Shown: one piece after another, positions 22,401-34,069 of the stretch | Layout of the letters: each line of letters opens with the position of its first letter | How positions within the stretch are numbered: position 1 is the first letter of the stretch | NCBI RefSeq assembly: GCF_001039355.2 | Contig: NW_019775612.1 | Coordinates: 245,752-294,478, forward strand | Direction: 5' to 3' | DNA from: Lingula anatina | Taxonomy: Eukaryota; Brachiopoda; Lingulata; Lingulida; Lingulidae | DNA: 48,727 nt | Translations under genes and position numbers: made by a program | Notes under the pieces: generated by a model | Databases searched by the model: none | Told to the model about the DNA's origin: nothing | The model's input: only the letters and a program-made list of their open reading frames with translations

Positions 22401-23741
22401 GGGGAGGCGTTCCAAATAACAACTCGCAACTTGGCGTGCCAGGGGAAAAGTTTACATTTGAAACCCGTCTTGTGTATGCATTCCAAGTCTCCTGGTTGGG
22501 CGCAGAATGACGCCATGATGGCAGCGTACCTTGACAACATGGATTACTATTACCGCATCAACGACGACACTCTCATGATCAATGATAGGTGGACGGAAAA
22601 ATACATCCAAAAACTTTCAGAATTCGACCCACCAAATGTCGGGGTGGTCGGTCCCTCCCTTTTTTGCAAATATTCATCTTGTGATAAATCCATCTTAACG
22701 TACGATTTTGTACACAGGACTCATGTTGAAATGTTTGGATTTTATTATCCGCGACAGTTCCCGGAGTGGTATGCCGATAGATGGATTACATTAGTTTACG
22801 ACGGCGTCGGCCGGATGAAAGTGTTAAAGGACTTGTACTTGGCGCACACTCAGAGAGATGGCATTCGTTACAGTGTCAACGAAAATAGAAGAGCGCACCT
22901 TCCCCACTTGTTAGCCGAAGGGCAAGATGTTATTCTCACTTGGATAAATGCACAGCCAGATAAAATTCCAGTGATTGACAAACCAAGAAAAGTCATCGCT
23001 TACTCTCTTTTTGGGGAAAAAATCAGGTATTGGCATGGCGCCTTGAGAAACGCTCAACTTCTCCGCATCTTCTTTCCTACATGGATGATGCGAATATACC
23101 TAGAGCCACAGTTTAACAGAGACAACAAATTAATACAAAAATATTTAGATCTCATAAAAAAGCAGACGAACGTTCAAGTAATAGAGGTTTCTGGTCATGT
23201 TGCTTCCAGTGTTGCACCCGCACTGTGGCGCTTTCTTGTAGCAGACGATACTGACCTTGAAGCGTTTATCGTCCGAGACCTTGATTCTCGTCTGAGCAAA
23301 CGCGACAAAATACTTGTAGAGGAGTGGCTAACGTCAGGACTTCCTTTTCATATAATTCGAGATCACCCCAAACACAGCCAAAGTGTACGGGGATGCCTTA
23401 TTGGAGCCAAACCAAAATTACTTCTTGGACTTCTTGGACAAAATTGGCTAGAACTCGGTAAACAATATAGCCAACCCCGTAGATTTAAATCTAGTGGGAA
23501 TTTCATTGACGAAGTCGTCTTACCAAAGGTACAAAACGTGGCTTTGTGCCACGACATCATCACGTGTCCGATGCTAAAATCTACATACACGTGTCACTTG
23601 AAAAATATAACCATTCCAAGGGGGTCAAATTTTGATCACGTGGGACAAAAGTTTAATGAATTTGAAGAGCCAAGGCAAATAGATATAGACATCTTGCGAC
23701 ACCAAAATTCTGCAGTAACCTGTACTCAGGGTCTGGTCTGA
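19494..23741 (+). CDS. Type II membrane protein with two glycosyltransferase-like domains
   Basis: Exon 1 is 19494-19642 (ATG in good context, with an in-frame stop upstream). Exon 2 is 22013-23741. The AG-GTAAGG donor and TTTCCAG acceptor join in phase 2 to give 625 residues. Residues about 29-48 form a signal anchor. The first predicted catalytic half carries a DXD-type NDDT at 233-236, in the sequence YYRINDDT, followed by a FVHRTH...WYADRWI block. The second half carries RDLDSR at 471-476 and a downstream RDHPKH at 499-504. Both look like GT-A-type metal and nucleotide-sugar sites. The protein is therefore probably a bifunctional, Golgi-resident glycosyltransferase. The donor and acceptor sugars are unknown, and no named family was recognised. 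It lies between a 6-O-sulfotransferase and an HNK-1ST-like array. Confidence 0.83.
19643..22012 (+). other. Intron 1 of the glycosyltransferase gene
   Basis: This 2.37-kb intron contains a C-run near 20485-20501 and otherwise AT-rich unique DNA. The open frames near 20453-21077 show no family features. Confidence 0.6.
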
Positions 23742-23793
23742 TATTTAGTTTATTGAGTTTATGTGCCTATTTAACGTGTTATCTTAATTCTGA

Positions 23794-23799
23794 AATAAA
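23794..23799 (+). other. Polyadenylation signal of the glycosyltransferase gene
   Basis: AATAAA lies 53 nt after the stop codon and is followed by a T/G-rich stretch. This is a well-placed signal and implies a very short 3' UTR. Confidence 0.6.
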
Positions 23800-24329
23800 T
23801 GTTTCTTCCAAACAGTGTTTATCATATTAGTTTCCCATAATAGCATGCTTTATATTTATAACTGAAAGGAGTGGTGGTGTAACAATTATTGATGATCTCA
23901 CGGTCATTTTGCAACACAAACTCGGGTGCAGAAGCTGATTAGAATTCATTCAAATTTGAAGATATTTACAGACTTGGCCAAACAGGTTATCTTAACTCTA
24001 ATTCCATGTGTTCTTGTTTACAAATGATCACCTCACATCTGTAAACCTTTTTGAACAGTGCCTTTTATTCCAGCTTCCATATCAAACATAAATCATGGTA
24101 CAAGAAATACAAATGCCGATTAAGATATCCATATTTTATACCATTTATTCAAATTTAGAGCATGCACCCCCTGAAATCTTGGGAATCTGACGTTCCACGG
24201 TGATTTCCACAGAGGTAAATAAAAAGTCCATTAAATTAAAAAGACACCACCAAATATCACAAAATTTACATAGATTTAGCATCAGCATGTGCTCGTTAAA
24301 GGTCAAGTGTCTAAAAGCCTGTGAGTCAA

Positions 24330-24640
24330 CCACGTCTGCAATTATCTCTTGAATGCGGCGCGACGTGCCATCAACAAGGGCAAGAAATCTGTTTCGTCCT
24401 ATTCTTCCTGGACAACTTGGCGAAGTGGGTCCAGATTTTTAGGGGGTTATACCTCCTCTGCACTGATTACTCAAATCAATGACGTAGGGACACAATGATG
24501 TTCTTATCAGGGCTCAAAGAAGGTCGTTCCATCCTCAGAATATTGCGTTGCTGCAACCAATCAATCACTATACGAGAACGGTGAGCGAGTGCATTGTCAC
24601 AATGACCCTTTAGTATCCCTTAAGTCAACTCTTGCAAATG
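24330..24640 (-). mobile_element. Tc1/mariner transposase fossil (C-terminal part)
   Basis: The minus strand gives broken segments of a Tc1-type catalytic end: a CDNALAHRSR block, then DWLQQRNI, then a degraded LSPDKN in place of SPDLNP, and further on RRIQEII. Frameshifts and stops make it a relic. Related fossils lie near 35300-35540 and 42240-42500 in the other gaps of the sulfotransferase array. Confidence 0.7.
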
Positions 24641-25470
24641 GATTCTGAAACAGGGAAAGCAACAGTTAATGATTTTTTTTCTGGGCATTCTTTCAATTAT
24701 TTAGGCCGCTTCTTTTATTTCTTATCAAATTAAACTTTATTTTCAGCACAATTATTATGTTGTTCAGACAAACAGGTGCTCCATCTCGTGACGTAAGGAC
24801 CATGGTACCATCCAGGCATCCCAGAACCCTGGGGCATCCAGCAACCCTGAAGAACTGCTGCTGTGTTCAGCCCACATCCAGTGCATCATGCGAGAAAACC
24901 TCACCTAGCTCCTTAGATTGCACAAAAGACGACTTTTCGGGGCTATAATGTGACTTTGGTTTCAAAGACATGTTAGTTCCCACCATGGATACAATATTCT
25001 TACAGTATTGTGTAGCAACGTTTTTCATTCAATAAAAAAGTAGACTAATTTTCACTTCTCAGAATATGACAGCCACAAACTTTCAATAATAAAACTATAT
25101 AGGGGCCGACTGACTTGCAGATGATTAAACATAAAAAATTAAAATATACCCTGTCAGATGCAAGTGGCTGGATACTCCGACGTTCAAAAGCGAAAGGGCA
25201 TAGGTTAAGGTAAAACATCCAAGAATTCATTCCAACTTTTAGGCTGACCATTCATACCATCTAGAAGAGGCTACTCAAGCTACTTTGTCGCACCTAGTAA
25301 GTTAAGGAATATTTAACCAAATGAACAACTATGACTTATACCAATGATCTTATAAAAGCATGAAAGTGAGTGTAGTAAATTATGCATGTTAAATCAATCT
25401 GGTAGTGGATTATGTCAGTCCTGTAGCTAATAATGAACGGTTTCATATAACCAGGCAAGTAGTCCAAGTA
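24640..25470 (+). repeat. Segmental-duplication block, unit 1
   Basis: This block includes the phrase GCAGATGATTAAACAT and the stretch around CAGCCCACATCCAGTGC. It recurs with drift at about 30080-30870, 35590-36260 and 42560-43340, once ahead of each sulfotransferase copy. It shows that the whole gene plus upstream DNA was duplicated, not only exons. No coding frame is conserved among the copies. Confidence 0.75.
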
Positions 25471-27012
25471 GGTGTTTACGTAATTATATTGTAACACAGT
25501 GTTAATTTGGAACTAATTCAGATTGTGTGACATTAATAATAACTTAAATATTGTTCTTAATTGATATTGATTGTAATGTACTTGTATGAAGCTATGTGCT
25601 ACATTTGTAACAGCTATTTTCACTTTTGTCGAGTACGTAATGCAACTAAATGAAATGGTCTCCATTTCAATGCTTTCCATAAACAGTTGAAGTTCTTCCC
25701 GAAAGCTTGATGTATTTCTCAATATAATGATACACACGCTCAACCTGCTGACGTTTTTTTCCACAGGTCGTGCCTGCAAACGCTCACTCACCCTCCAAAG
25801 TCATGAGTTAGAATGCACGCTCGCACACACAAACGTGAAAAGAATGATTTTTTGAAATATAATGGACTATTTCTTTTAAGATTTCGTACCTGAAAAAAAG
25901 TATACATCATATCTTATCATATCATATCATATATAGCAGTGGCATTATTAATTCAAAAGATACATACTGGTATCTCAAACTTTACCTCATCCTGGTCTCA
26001 AATGAATATGTATAGAATATGCGTAGAGGGAAACATAGTTACAGGTGAATGTAAATGGATCAGATGCTTTGCAGGGGTTGAGGAGAGCTTCTGCTGTTTT
26101 CCATAGATTCTAGCTTATCAACAGGATGGTCTAGAAATTCAATTTAACCAACATTTCACAGCTCTGAATAATAAAAAAAACATTTAGTGTCTGGTTTATC
26201 ACAGGAATGTTTCCCATCAAAATCAGAGAACAACTTCATCACTCGTCCAATAATCCACTAGATTCGTGGTAACAGTACCATGGATTCTTCCCAAATTCCC
26301 TGTACTCTGAAAACATAGCAAAACAGGGAAAGGTGTCTATGGAAAAGTTGGCCAGAAATAGAAAAGGCCTTCTGCAGGAGTTATAGGTTTATCTAACTTG
26401 GAAACCATCACCTGCATATGTAAAAGTCAAAGGACAAGAGTCACTGAATTCAGTTTAAAATTAAAACTATAAACTCATAATAAATTGCTGTTGGTGGTTC
26501 ACTGGACAGGTCAATTCCAAGCCGGTTTTCGTTTTTGCTTTCTGCTATCAAAACTTGAAAGCATACATCCTTCTCTGCAAAGAACCACTGATAGGTACGT
26601 GAGAATGACAGAATTGCATTGACTCCACCAATAGTCCCTACGTATTAATTAGAAAAAGTGCGAGGTCCATGGAACAGAATAAGGTTAAAATGGCGTCTTT
26701 ACTGATATTTATTACCTCCGCCAAGAAGGTAATGTTTTCGGTTCCATCTGCCGTTTTTTTTTTTGTTTTTTTTTTTTTCAACATTAAGCAAAGAGATATG
26801 TATGGCTTTGATGAAATATTTAGAATAAATCAGAAATGGACCGAGGAACAATAGGTTTCATTTTAGTAATGATCCATTTATTAAATAATGCTTAATTGTT
26901 AATTATTTGACTTGTTAGAGGCTTGCGTTCTCTGAGTGCTTTTCTAGTTTCTTTTTATTTATTTATTCATTTATTTATTTATTTATTTATTTATTTATTT
27001 TAGTTAGAGAAC
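25471..27012 (+). repeat. Upstream flank of copy A, shared with copies C and D
   Basis: Parts of this region reappear ahead of copies C (about 38010-38680) and D (about 45080-46490), for example the GCAGTGGCATTATTAATTCA phrase. Most of it is missing ahead of copy B, where about 1.4 kb has been deleted. A TATCA pentamer tract lies near 25905-25932, and a (TTTA)n tract near 26958-27000 directly precedes exon 1. Confidence 0.6.
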
Positions 27013-29267
27013 ATGAAGATCAGGCTGGTAGTCATTCGAGGTATTGCTATTTTCACTGTCGGAATTATGGCATGGATGGTTTATGCGCCTCTAAGTGAGT
27101 AAAAGATAACTTTATACACGAATCCACTACCTCCAATTTCATATACATGCGATTTCTGTTATGATATTTTATTAATTACAGCACTAACCATCTCTCTCTC
27201 TTGCTTTCCCTTTCTCCTATTTTTGTTCAACTTACCAAAAATGTCCCAGGAGAGATTCGATTGATATTCGGGCAATGTCGCCGCCATGTGATATCAATAT
27301 CTAATATGGTTTTATCTTCTCAGAAATCGGACGCAACAACATAGCAGTTGGTAAGCACGTTAAGGAGACAGGTCCTATAAAAGAAGGGGAAATGTTGGTA
27401 AGATATACATTATCATGTTCGTACATTGGTGGTGAGTTTGTTGCAAAAGGCGGCCCAACAACCCTGCTAGTATGCAGTGACCAAAGATATGCATGTATTT
27501 TATTGTAAAAAAACAATAAAAACCATATACTCTTATGTTTTCAGAGTGAGGTAACGAGGAAGGAAATTAAAGAAATGAAATATACAAAAAAGTTTAATCT
27601 GGTGGGCTTTTTCTCTTAAAACTCTCCAATTAAGAGAAAGAGAGTGACAAAGAACATTCTCCCACAGGACCTGGACATTGAATATTTATGATAAACAACA
27701 TTTAAAAAATATTTTACTTAGTCTGTTTCTATACCGTATTTACATGACCACATGTCATCAATAATTTTAGGAAATTAAAATCCCCTTGAAAGTTCAAATT
27801 TCTAATACAAAACAAAATGAGAGTTTACTGTTGATAGTATTTTTTGCATCTCTATTTATCGACAGATTCGCAACGACAAAGTAAAGAAAACTGTGGAGCA
27901 AACCTTCCCCAACATTAGTGAAACTAGTGACGCTAATCTTCAAGCCAAAGCGTCTCTGGGAAAAGCCAAAGCTAGTAGAAGAAAATCTGAAGCAACATGG
28001 AATGTCCCCAAAACAACCAGCTCACCAAAAACAAAAGAATCAATGGAAGCAGAGACGCTGACAAGTTGTCAACAGAAAGGATTCACAAAGAAGCTTCTCA
28101 TGGAGAAAGAGCAGAAAATGGTTCATGGGAAAGTATGGAGCTTAGTTTTAACTAACTTAGTTTTAACTTAAAAGCTTGCTTTACTCTCTCATTCCGCCAA
28201 TTTCGGTAGATTCCGTTCTACATGGAAGAATCTAAGGAAGTATTCGAAGTGAAGGGGCGGATCCAGAAGGGGCGAATTATTTGAAGGGGGGGTCCCCCCC
28301 CCCCCCTTTAGCGTTATTTTTTTAATCTATAAATTTTCTCTTTGTTAAACACACAGATATGCTTTCTTACTTCATCTATTTTTTCCAGCTTCCACCCAGG
28401 ATGAACGCTTCATCAGTTAATACATCGTGGGCAGAGACAATTGTAAAACGGAAAGAATTCATACGCCGCAAATGTGCCCTACACAAAATCGTGACAAGCC
28501 CATTACCAGCAGGGCGAGCTTTACATCAGTTTTGGGTGGATGATCACCACAAGTTCATCTTCTGTGAAATTCCCAAAGTCGGCTGTACCAACTGGAAAAG
28601 AATAATGCTGCTGATGACGTGCAAATACAACAAGTCTTACATATGGTCCCTAGGAAAGAATGATGTTCACCTAGGATGGCCAATCAAAGCGTTGAAAAGA
28701 TTAAAATCATTTACGAGCAGATCAGACAGTGACGCCAGACTGAAAAGCTACACTAAAGTTTTTATCACGAGGCATCCATTCGAGAGACTGGTCTCATTTT
28801 TCCGAGAAAAACTCCAAAGAGCAAAAACTGATAATCACATGTACGACCCAAGAATTGCAGGCTACGTTTTACGTTCTGTCCACAAAAAACGGGACGTAAC
28901 ACATAAAATGATGATGGAGTACAATGTAACATTCCCAGAATATATCCAGTATGTGATAGATACCAAAAAGCATCCTGATGTCCACTGGGGTATTCAGCAC
29001 TCCTTGTGCCACCCCTGCAGCGTCGATTATGACGTCATAGGAAGATACGAAACCATTGTTGAGGATTCCAACAATCTTTTGAAAATGTTAGGGATTGACG
29101 AAATCACCTATCCGCAATCAGACAATGTTGACTTTGCGAAAAAGACCAAGGATTTGGTCTCCAAACATTTCACCACTCTTAAACCTTGGATGATCAAGGA
29201 ACTGCAGACTTTGTATAAAACTGATGCAGACATTTTAGGTTATGATCTTGATTTAAAGTTAGAATAA
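27013..29267 (+). CDS. HNK-1-sulfotransferase-like carbohydrate sulfotransferase, copy A
   Basis: Exons are 27013-27094, 27324-27397, 27866-28132 and 28389-29267. All introns are GT-AG and the phases fit (1, 0, 0), giving 433 residues. Exon 1 encodes a type II signal anchor. Exons 2 and 3 encode a Lys/Ser/Thr-rich stem. Exon 4 is the catalytic domain, with the PAPS-binding 5' loop IPKVGCTNWKR (202-212) and the 3' loop TRHPFERLVSFF (268-279). These are the hallmarks of the Sulfotransfer_2 family (CHST8-14: HNK-1, GalNAc-4- and chondroitin/dermatan 4-O-sulfotransferases). The product should be a Golgi enzyme using PAPS; the acceptor glycan is unknown. NXS/T sequons are frequent. Intron 3 is short because its hAT insertion is deleted down to a stub. 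Confidence 0.9.
28252..28314 (+). mobile_element. Deleted hAT-MITE remnant in intron 3 of copy A
   Basis: A degraded left end (AAGGGGCGGATCCAG) followed by G- and C-runs. It lies at the same intron position as the intact element in copy B, so both derive from one insertion. The right end and neighbouring intron DNA are deleted. Confidence 0.75.
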
Positions 29268-29302
29268 TCTATTATGTCGGAGGCAGGCTTTTTTATTTTA
29301 TT

Positions 29303-29324
29303 TTATTTTATTTATTTATTTATC

Positions 29325-29387
<63 letters not shown>

Positions 29388-29388
29388 T
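29303..29388. repeat. (TTTA)n(ATT)n microsatellite
   Basis: A long TTTA and then ATT tract just after the stop codon of copy A. Shorter versions follow copies B (33580-33641) and C (41838-41873). Confidence 0.9.
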
Positions 29389-29655
29389 GGTTCAGGGTTA
29401 TAAACATTGAGTTATATTGAGTTCAGAAAAATATTAACCTAATCTTAACATTGGGACAACCTTTTTCATTTATTAATAAATTTGATAGATCCCGTAGGTA
29501 ATAATGCAGGTGAGGAGGAGGATTAAAAATGGATACACGCACCTTCTAAAATTGCACATTATCTAGGGAGAAAATACTCCATTTCACATGGGCTTAACTA
29601 TCATGAGGACTCTAGTATACATAGCATATATTTAGCCAAAGTAATAAAAACATGC

Positions 29656-29661
29656 AATAAA
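29656..29661 (+). other. Polyadenylation signal of copy A
   Basis: AATAAA about 390 nt past the stop codon, in the conserved phrase CATGCAATAAAAG. The same phrase follows copy C near 42120. In copy B it is mutated to CAATAGAAG, so B would need another signal. Confidence 0.4.
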
Positions 29662-29939
29662 AGTTTTAACTTTAAAAAGATTATTATACCATTATGTTAC
29701 ATAACAAAAACGATTTCCTTGAAAACTCCCCAATTAGCTCGATATCACGCTATCCGTAACCGGTGAAAAAGTCATCTCCGCAACAAATTTCAGATATAAA
29801 GTTTCTAATTTTGTGTGATGGAAATAGAAAATAATACGTTTTTGTTCATCTAGACTTAATTCACCAGTGAAGCAAACAAAAATACATTGTTGATGCTAAG
29901 TCATACGACAACCATTAAAAACGATATTTTGGATCTCCA

Positions 29940-30870
29940 CGTTTTCCAAATCGTCATAGAGTTACACGCCCCACAAAGGACCCTCATGTCAGCTGTCTAG
30001 TCACAGCAACGGTCGCTAGTGCATCTGACCGCATCCGGCTGCTACCAGCGCTTTCAAGCGACAAGGTATTCCTTGAATGAATTCTGAAACAGGGAAAGCA
30101 ACAGTGAATGAGTTTTTTCTTGACATTTTTCCAACGATTTAGATTGCTACTTTATTTCTTATCAAATTAAGTTTATTCCCAACACAATTTTATTCTATTC
30201 AGATACACAGGTGGTATATCTCGTGTCACGAAGAGCACGGTGCCATCCAGGGATACCAGAACCCTGGGGCATCCGGCAACCGTGAAGAACTACTGTGTTG
30301 ATATCACATCCAGTGCGTCATGTGGGAAAGCCACAACTAGGTCCTTAGATTGCGCTATCAACAAATATCAGGGGTTATAATGTGATATTTTACTTCAAGG
30401 ATTTGTTAGACCCCGCTATGAATACAATTCTTACAGTATTGTGTAGCAAGGTCTTCCATTCAATAAAAAAGCAGACTTATTTCCACTTTTCAGAATATGG
30501 CAGCCACAGACATTCAATGCAAAAACTTTATAGGGGCCTACTGACTTGCAGATGATTAAACATCTAAAATTAAAATATACCCTGCTGCATGCAGGTGGCT
30601 GCATACTCCGTCGTTAAAAAGCAAAGGCGCATAGGTTAAAGTAAAACATCCAAGAATTCATTCTAAATTTTAGGCTTATCATCCAAACCATCTAGAAGAG
30701 GCTATTCAAGGTACTTGGTAGTACCGAGTAAGTTGAGAAATATTTAACCAAATGAACAACTATGACTTATACCAATGATATTGTAAAAGCTTTAAATTGA
30801 AAACAATTGTAGTAAATATGCATGTTCAATCAGTTTGATAGTGGATTATGTCAATCTTGTAGCTGCTAAC
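29940..30870. repeat. Tc1 end fragment plus segmental-duplication block, unit 2
   Basis: The first 120 bp match the end region of the Tc1 elements found in the other gaps (the phrase GTCACAGCAACGGTCGCTAG). The rest is the upstream block shared by all array members. It is non-coding. Confidence 0.6.
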
Positions 30871-30988
30871 GATCCATTATTAATAAATGGTTAATTATTT
30901 GTCTTGGTAGAAGTTTGCGCTGAGTGCTTTTCTAATTTTTTTGTTTTATTTATTTATATATATATTTATTTATTTGTTGATAGACAAC

Positions 30989-33547
30989 ATGAAGACCAGG
31001 CCGGTAGTAATTCGAGGTATTGTTATTTTCACTGTCGGAATAATAGCATGGATGGTTTATGCACCTCTAAGTGAGTAAATGATAACTTTATACACGAATC
31101 CACTACCTCCAATTTCATATAAATGCGAATTCTGTCAGGATATATTATTGATTACAGCACTGCCCATCTCTCTCTCTCTCTCTCTCTCTCCTATTTTTGT
31201 TCAACTTACCAAAAATGTCCCAGGACAGATTCGATTGATATTCGGCCAATGTCGCCGCCATATAATATCAATATCAAACGTAGATTTATCTTCACAGAAA
31301 TCAGACGCAACGACATAGCAGTTGATAGGCACGTTAAGGAGACAGGTCCTATAAAAGGAGGGGAAATGTTGGTAAGATATACATTATCATTTTCATTTTC
31401 TGGTAGTGAGTTGGTTGCAAAAGGCAGCAACACAACCCCGCGAGTATACAATTATGCATGCATTTTATTGTAAAAAACAATAAACAACGTATACCCTTAT
31501 GTAATCAGAGTGAGGGAACGAGGAAGAAAAATTAAAGGAATGATATACACAAAAAAAAAGTTAAATCTGGTGGGCTTTTTCTATTAAGACTCTCCAACTA
31601 AGAGAGAGAGGGTCAAAGAACGCTCTCCCACAGGACCTGGACATTGAATGTTTATGATAAATATCCTTTTTTAAAGATAAAATTTTTTCATTAAAAATCA
31701 TCGACTTTATTTTTGCATCTCTTTGTATCGACAGATTCGCAACTACAAAATCAAGAAAACTGTAGAGCAAACCTTCCCCAACATTAGTGAAACTAGTGAA
31801 GCTCATCTGCAAGCCAAAGCATCTCGGGGGAAAGCCAAAGCTAATAGGAGAAATACTGAAGCAACCTTGAATGTCTCCAAAACCACGGGTTCACAAATAA
31901 CAATAATATCAATGGAAGCAAAGACGCTGAAAAGTTGTCAACCGAAAGGATTCACAGAAAAGCTACTTACGGAGAAAGAGCCGAAAATGGTTCATGGGAA
32001 AGTATGGAACTAATTAAGTTAAGCTTGCTTTACTATCTCATTCCGCCAATTTCGGTAGATTCCGTTCTACATGGAAGGATTTAAGGAAGTATTCAAAATG
32101 CAGGGGCGGATCCAGAATTATTTGAAGGGGGGTGGGGGTGTCCGCGGATGCACAGCCGACCCTCACAACCCCCCCTCCCCCCCCTTGAGCGTGGGGTCAG
32201 GGGACCCGAAAACTTTTGGTATTTTAGAGGGAGAACGGTGCGGTTTAGAACTATGATTCAGCTAGGGACCATTGGTGTGTTCTTTTTTTTCAGTAAACGG
32301 TGGGGGATCAGGATCTCCCTGACACCCCCCAACCCCACCCCCAATTCCGCCACTGGAATGGTTAGAAATGTTGAATCTGCCGAGGTTTTCCTTCTATTGA
32401 GTGACATCTAGACGCAATTGTGGCCGTTGTACATAAGGCCAAAATATTCATCTAACACAGTAAAAATTTGCACACTCGCTTTGCGTAAATAATACATACA
32501 TCGCATATATTATGATTTAAGCAAACATTTTAATTGTACTCATTTTACCGAGAAAAATTATCAACAACAGTTTGAGTTAATTTGACCATATATATATATA
32601 TATATATATAATCTATAAACTGTGTCTTTGTTAAACACACTGATATGCTTTCTTAATTCATCTATTTTTTCCAGCTTCCACCCAGGACGAACGCTTCATC
32701 AGTTAATACATCGTGGGCAGAGACAATTGTAAAACGGAAAGAATTCATACGCCGGAAATGTGCGCTACACAAAATCAAAACAAGCCCATTACCAGCAGGG
32801 CGAGCTTTACATCAGTTTTGGGTGGATGATCATCGCAAGTTCATCTTCTGTGAAATTCCTAAAGTTGGCTGTACCAACTGGAAAAGAATCATGCTGCTGA
32901 TGACGTGCAAATTCAACAAGTCTTACATATGGTCTCAAAAAAAGAATGATGTTCATCACGTATGGTCAAACAAAATGTTGAAAAGATTAAAATCATTTAC
33001 ACGCAGATCAGACAGCGACGCCAGACTTAAAAACTACACTAAAGTTCTTATCACGAGGCATCCATTCGAGAGACTGGTCTCATTCTTCCGAGAAAAACTC
33101 CAAAGAGCAAAAAATGATATTTACGACCCAAGAATTGCAGGCTACGTTTTACGTTCTATCCACAAAAAACGGGACGTAACACATAAAATGATGATGGAGT
33201 ACAATGTAACATTCCCAGAATATATCCAGTATGTGATAGACACCAAAATGCATCCTGATGTCCACTGGGGTATTCAGCACTCCTTGTGCCACCCCTGCAG
33301 CGTCGATTATGAAGTCATAGGAAGATACGAAACCATTGTTGAGGATTCCAACAATCTTTTGAAAATGTTAGGGATTGACGAAATCACCTATCCGCAATCA
33401 GACAATGTTGACTTTGCGAAAAAGACCAAGGATTTGGTCTCCAAACATTTCCAGACTCTTAAACCTTGGATGATCAAGGAACTGCAGACTTTGTATAAAA
33501 CTGATGCAGACATTTTAGGTTATGATCTTGATTTAAAGTTAGAATAA
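30989..33547 (+). CDS. HNK-1-sulfotransferase-like carbohydrate sulfotransferase, copy B
   Basis: Exons are 30989-31070, 31298-31371, 31735-32001 and 32675-33547, with the same GT-AG sites and phases as copy A, giving 431 residues. The signal anchor, stem, 5' loop (IPKVGCTNWKR) and 3' loop (TRHPFERLVSFF) are intact. The start of exon 4 has ACG where copy A has an internal ATG, so the catalytic domain cannot begin there and the upstream exons are needed. Exon 3 matches copy A in length (89 codons). Exon 4 reads like copy C up to about 33456 and like copy A from 33478, so it is a mosaic. The product is a predicted Golgi PAPS-dependent sulfotransferase with unknown acceptor. Confidence 0.88.
32101..32355 (+). 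mobile_element. hAT MITE in intron 3 of copy B
   Basis: It starts CAGGGGCGGATCCAG and ends TTCCGCCACTG. It is related to the element at 10360-10612 in ends, length and internal G/C runs. It is absent from the same intron position in copies C and D. The 8-bp target duplication is eroded but compatible with the intact sites. It has no coding capacity. Confidence 0.8.
32588..32610. repeat. (TA)n microsatellite
   Basis: A TA run in intron 3 of copy B, absent from copies A and C. Confidence 0.9.
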
Positions 33548-33596
33548 TCTATTATGTCGGAGACAGGCTTTTTTATTTTGTTTAATTTATTTATTG

Positions 33597-33640
<44 letters not shown>

Positions 33641-34069
33641 TGGTTCAGGGTCATAAACATTACGTTAAGTCAGAAAAATATTTACCTAATCTTAACATTG
33701 GAACAACCTTTTTCACTTATTAATCAATTTGATAAATCCAATAGGCAATAATGCAGGTAAGGAGGTACGCGCATCTTCAAAAATTGACCATTATCTAGGG
33801 AGAAAATACTCCATTACACATGGACTTAATTATCATAAGGATCCTTGTATACTTAGCACATATTTAGCCAAATAAATAAAAATATGCAATAGAAGTTTTA
33901 ACTTTAAAAAGATTATTATACCATTATGTAACATAACAAAAACAATTTCCTTGAAAACTCCGATATCACTCTATCTGAAACCGGTGAAAAAGTCATCTCC
34001 ACACCAAGTTTTAGATATAAAGTTTCTAATTTTGTGTGATGGAAATAGAGACTAATGCGTTGTCGTTTA

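Noticed and set aside
22038-23741. Glycosyltransferase starting at GTG 22038
   Set aside because: Not an animal start codon. The exon begins at 22013 after a TTTCCAG acceptor and joins exon 1 in phase.
24757-24948. Small Cys-rich plus-strand frame
   Set aside because: Lies in the segmental-duplication block; the frame is not kept in the other three copies.
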